Assembly (NCBI RefSeq): GCF_003952505.1
Contig: NZ_CP034450.1
Location: forward strand, 1,984,001 to 2,048,000
Length of the DNA: 64,000 nt
Direction of reading: 5' to 3'
Source: Mesorhizobium sp. M4B.F.Ca.ET.058.02.1.1
GTDB lineage: Bacteria; Pseudomonadota; Alphaproteobacteria; Rhizobiales; Rhizobiaceae
Positions within the stretch are counted from its first letter, which is position 1; the number at the start of each line of letters is the position of its first letter. This document shows, piece after piece, positions 63,427 to 64,000 of the stretch. The position numbers and the translations under genes were made by a program. The notes below the pieces were generated by a model. It saw only the letters and a program-made list of their open reading frames with translations. It was not told the origin of the DNA and searched no databases.

Positions 63427-64000
63427 ATGGCAGTTTCGATGGCAGACGCAGGCGACGTGCTATCCGCCGAGGCCGACGACCATTTCCACGACGAATGCGG
63501 CGTGTTCGGCATTTTCGGCCGGCAGGACGCGGCGGCAATCGTCACGCTGGGCCTGCACGCCCTCCAGCATCGCGGCCAGGAAGCCGCCGGCATCGTTTCC
63601 TATGACGGCAGCCAGTTCCATGTCGAACGCCATGTCGGCCTGATCGGCGACACCTTCACCAAGCAGCGCGTCATCGACAGCCTGCAAGGCAACCGCGCCA
63701 TCGGCCATACGCGCTACGCCACCACCGGCGGCGCCGGCCTGCGCAACATCCAACCCTTCTTCGCCGAACTCTCCGAGGGCGGTCTCGCCGTCGCCCACAA
63801 CGGCAACCTCACCAATGCGCTGACGGTGCAGCGCGCGCTGCAGAAGCAGGGCTCGATCTTTTCCTCGACCTCCGACACCGAAACGCTGCTGCATCTGGTC
63901 GCCACCAGCAAGGAGCGCGACCTGAACTCGCGCTTCATCGACGCGGTGCGCCAGGTCGAGGGCGCCTTCTCGCTGGTAGCCATGACGGCCAAGAAGATGA
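63427..64000 (+). CDS. purF: Amidophosphoribosyltransferase (3' truncated by the window)
   Basis: The first ~191 residues of PurF from the ATG at 63427; an ATG at 63439 and one at 63397 are in frame, so the exact start is open. The glutamine-amidotransferase domain begins ECGVFGIFG, with the catalytic Cys preceded by a short propeptide that is cleaved in relatives. HRGQEAAGIVSYD, GHTRYATTGGAGLRNIQPFF and AHNGNLTNA match class II amidotransferases. First step of purine synthesis. No stop is reached. Confidence 0.94.
   Translation, partial: MAVSMADAGDVLSAEADDHFHDECGVFGIFGRQDAAAIVTLGLHALQHRGQEAAGIVSYDGSQFHVERHVGLIGDTFTKQRVIDSLQGNRAIGHTRYATTGGAGLRNIQPFFAELSEGGLAVAHNGNLTNALTVQRALQKQGSIFSSTSDTETLLHLVATSKERDLNSRFIDAVRQVEGAFSLVAMTAKKM

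Noticed and set aside
1..64000. CRISPR arrays, tRNA or rRNA genes, insertion sequences, prophage
   Set aside because: No regularly spaced direct repeats, cloverleaf sequences, rRNA stretches, transposases, integrases or phage structural genes were recognised on reading.

Overview
The window reads as a chromosomal stretch of a high-GC alphaproteobacterium of the order Hyphomicrobiales, most likely Mesorhizobium or a close relative. This is an inference from the rhizobial-type AcpP, the arsR-aqpS-arsC arsenic operon known from Sinorhizobium, the lptF-lptG-lptD-surA-pdxA-rsmA order, the alphaproteobacterial GTTC-N7-GTTC LexA box and several palindromic intergenic repeats of rhizobial style. No rRNA, tRNA, insertion sequence, prophage or CRISPR array was recognised.

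Layout. 1-15 kb is a surface-glycan region: a truncated flippase-like membrane protein, a polyprenyl-type GT2, a membrane sulfatase-superfamily enzyme with a carbohydrate-binding-like tail, a sulfotransferase, a ClpP-like periplasmic protein, two giant paralogous double glycosyltransferases, a third GT2, a small secreted protein and a tandem OmpA-like protein. 15-21 kb carries two arsenic modules: arsR-flavoprotein-MFS, where the flavoprotein has a Cys-rich tail, and arsR-aqpS-arsC, each with a CCGG-centred palindrome; a frameshifted flavodoxin-type reductase lies beside them. 21-22 kb is a divergent MarR/monooxygenase pair over a palindromic operator. 22-30 kb holds an ATP-grasp gene converging on a tightly overlapping six-gene operon (KAS III, SDR, MBL hydrolase, F390-synthetase-like adenylating enzyme, acyltransferase-like protein, Rieske oxygenase). 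It looks like an uncharacterised small-molecule or lipid pathway and is the best candidate for a new system here.

30-64 kb is mostly core genome: holC-pepA; the LPS export and outer-membrane assembly operon lptF-lptG-lptD-surA-pdxA-rsmA; a CheB / CheB-CheR-PAS-HWE kinase / response-regulator signalling operon; fabD, fabG, acpP, fabF, mltG, yicC and gmk on the minus strand; an LTA-synthase-type phosphoglycerol transferase; rpsF-rpsR-rplI; cfa, ynfA and an Rsm22-like gene; then dnaB, radA, cvpA and purF (cut by the window end). The core genes join lipid A/LPS export, fatty-acid synthesis, peptidoglycan processing and replication/repair.

Non-coding structure is rich: near-perfect terminators after rplI and cfa, a 19-bp hairpin directly before the Rsm22-like gene, two inverted copies of one ~85-nt repeat flanking yicC-gmk, two ~140-170 nt elements with long terminal inverted repeats, and a perfect LexA-type box before dnaB. 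All assignments come from reading motifs and gene order; no database search was run.
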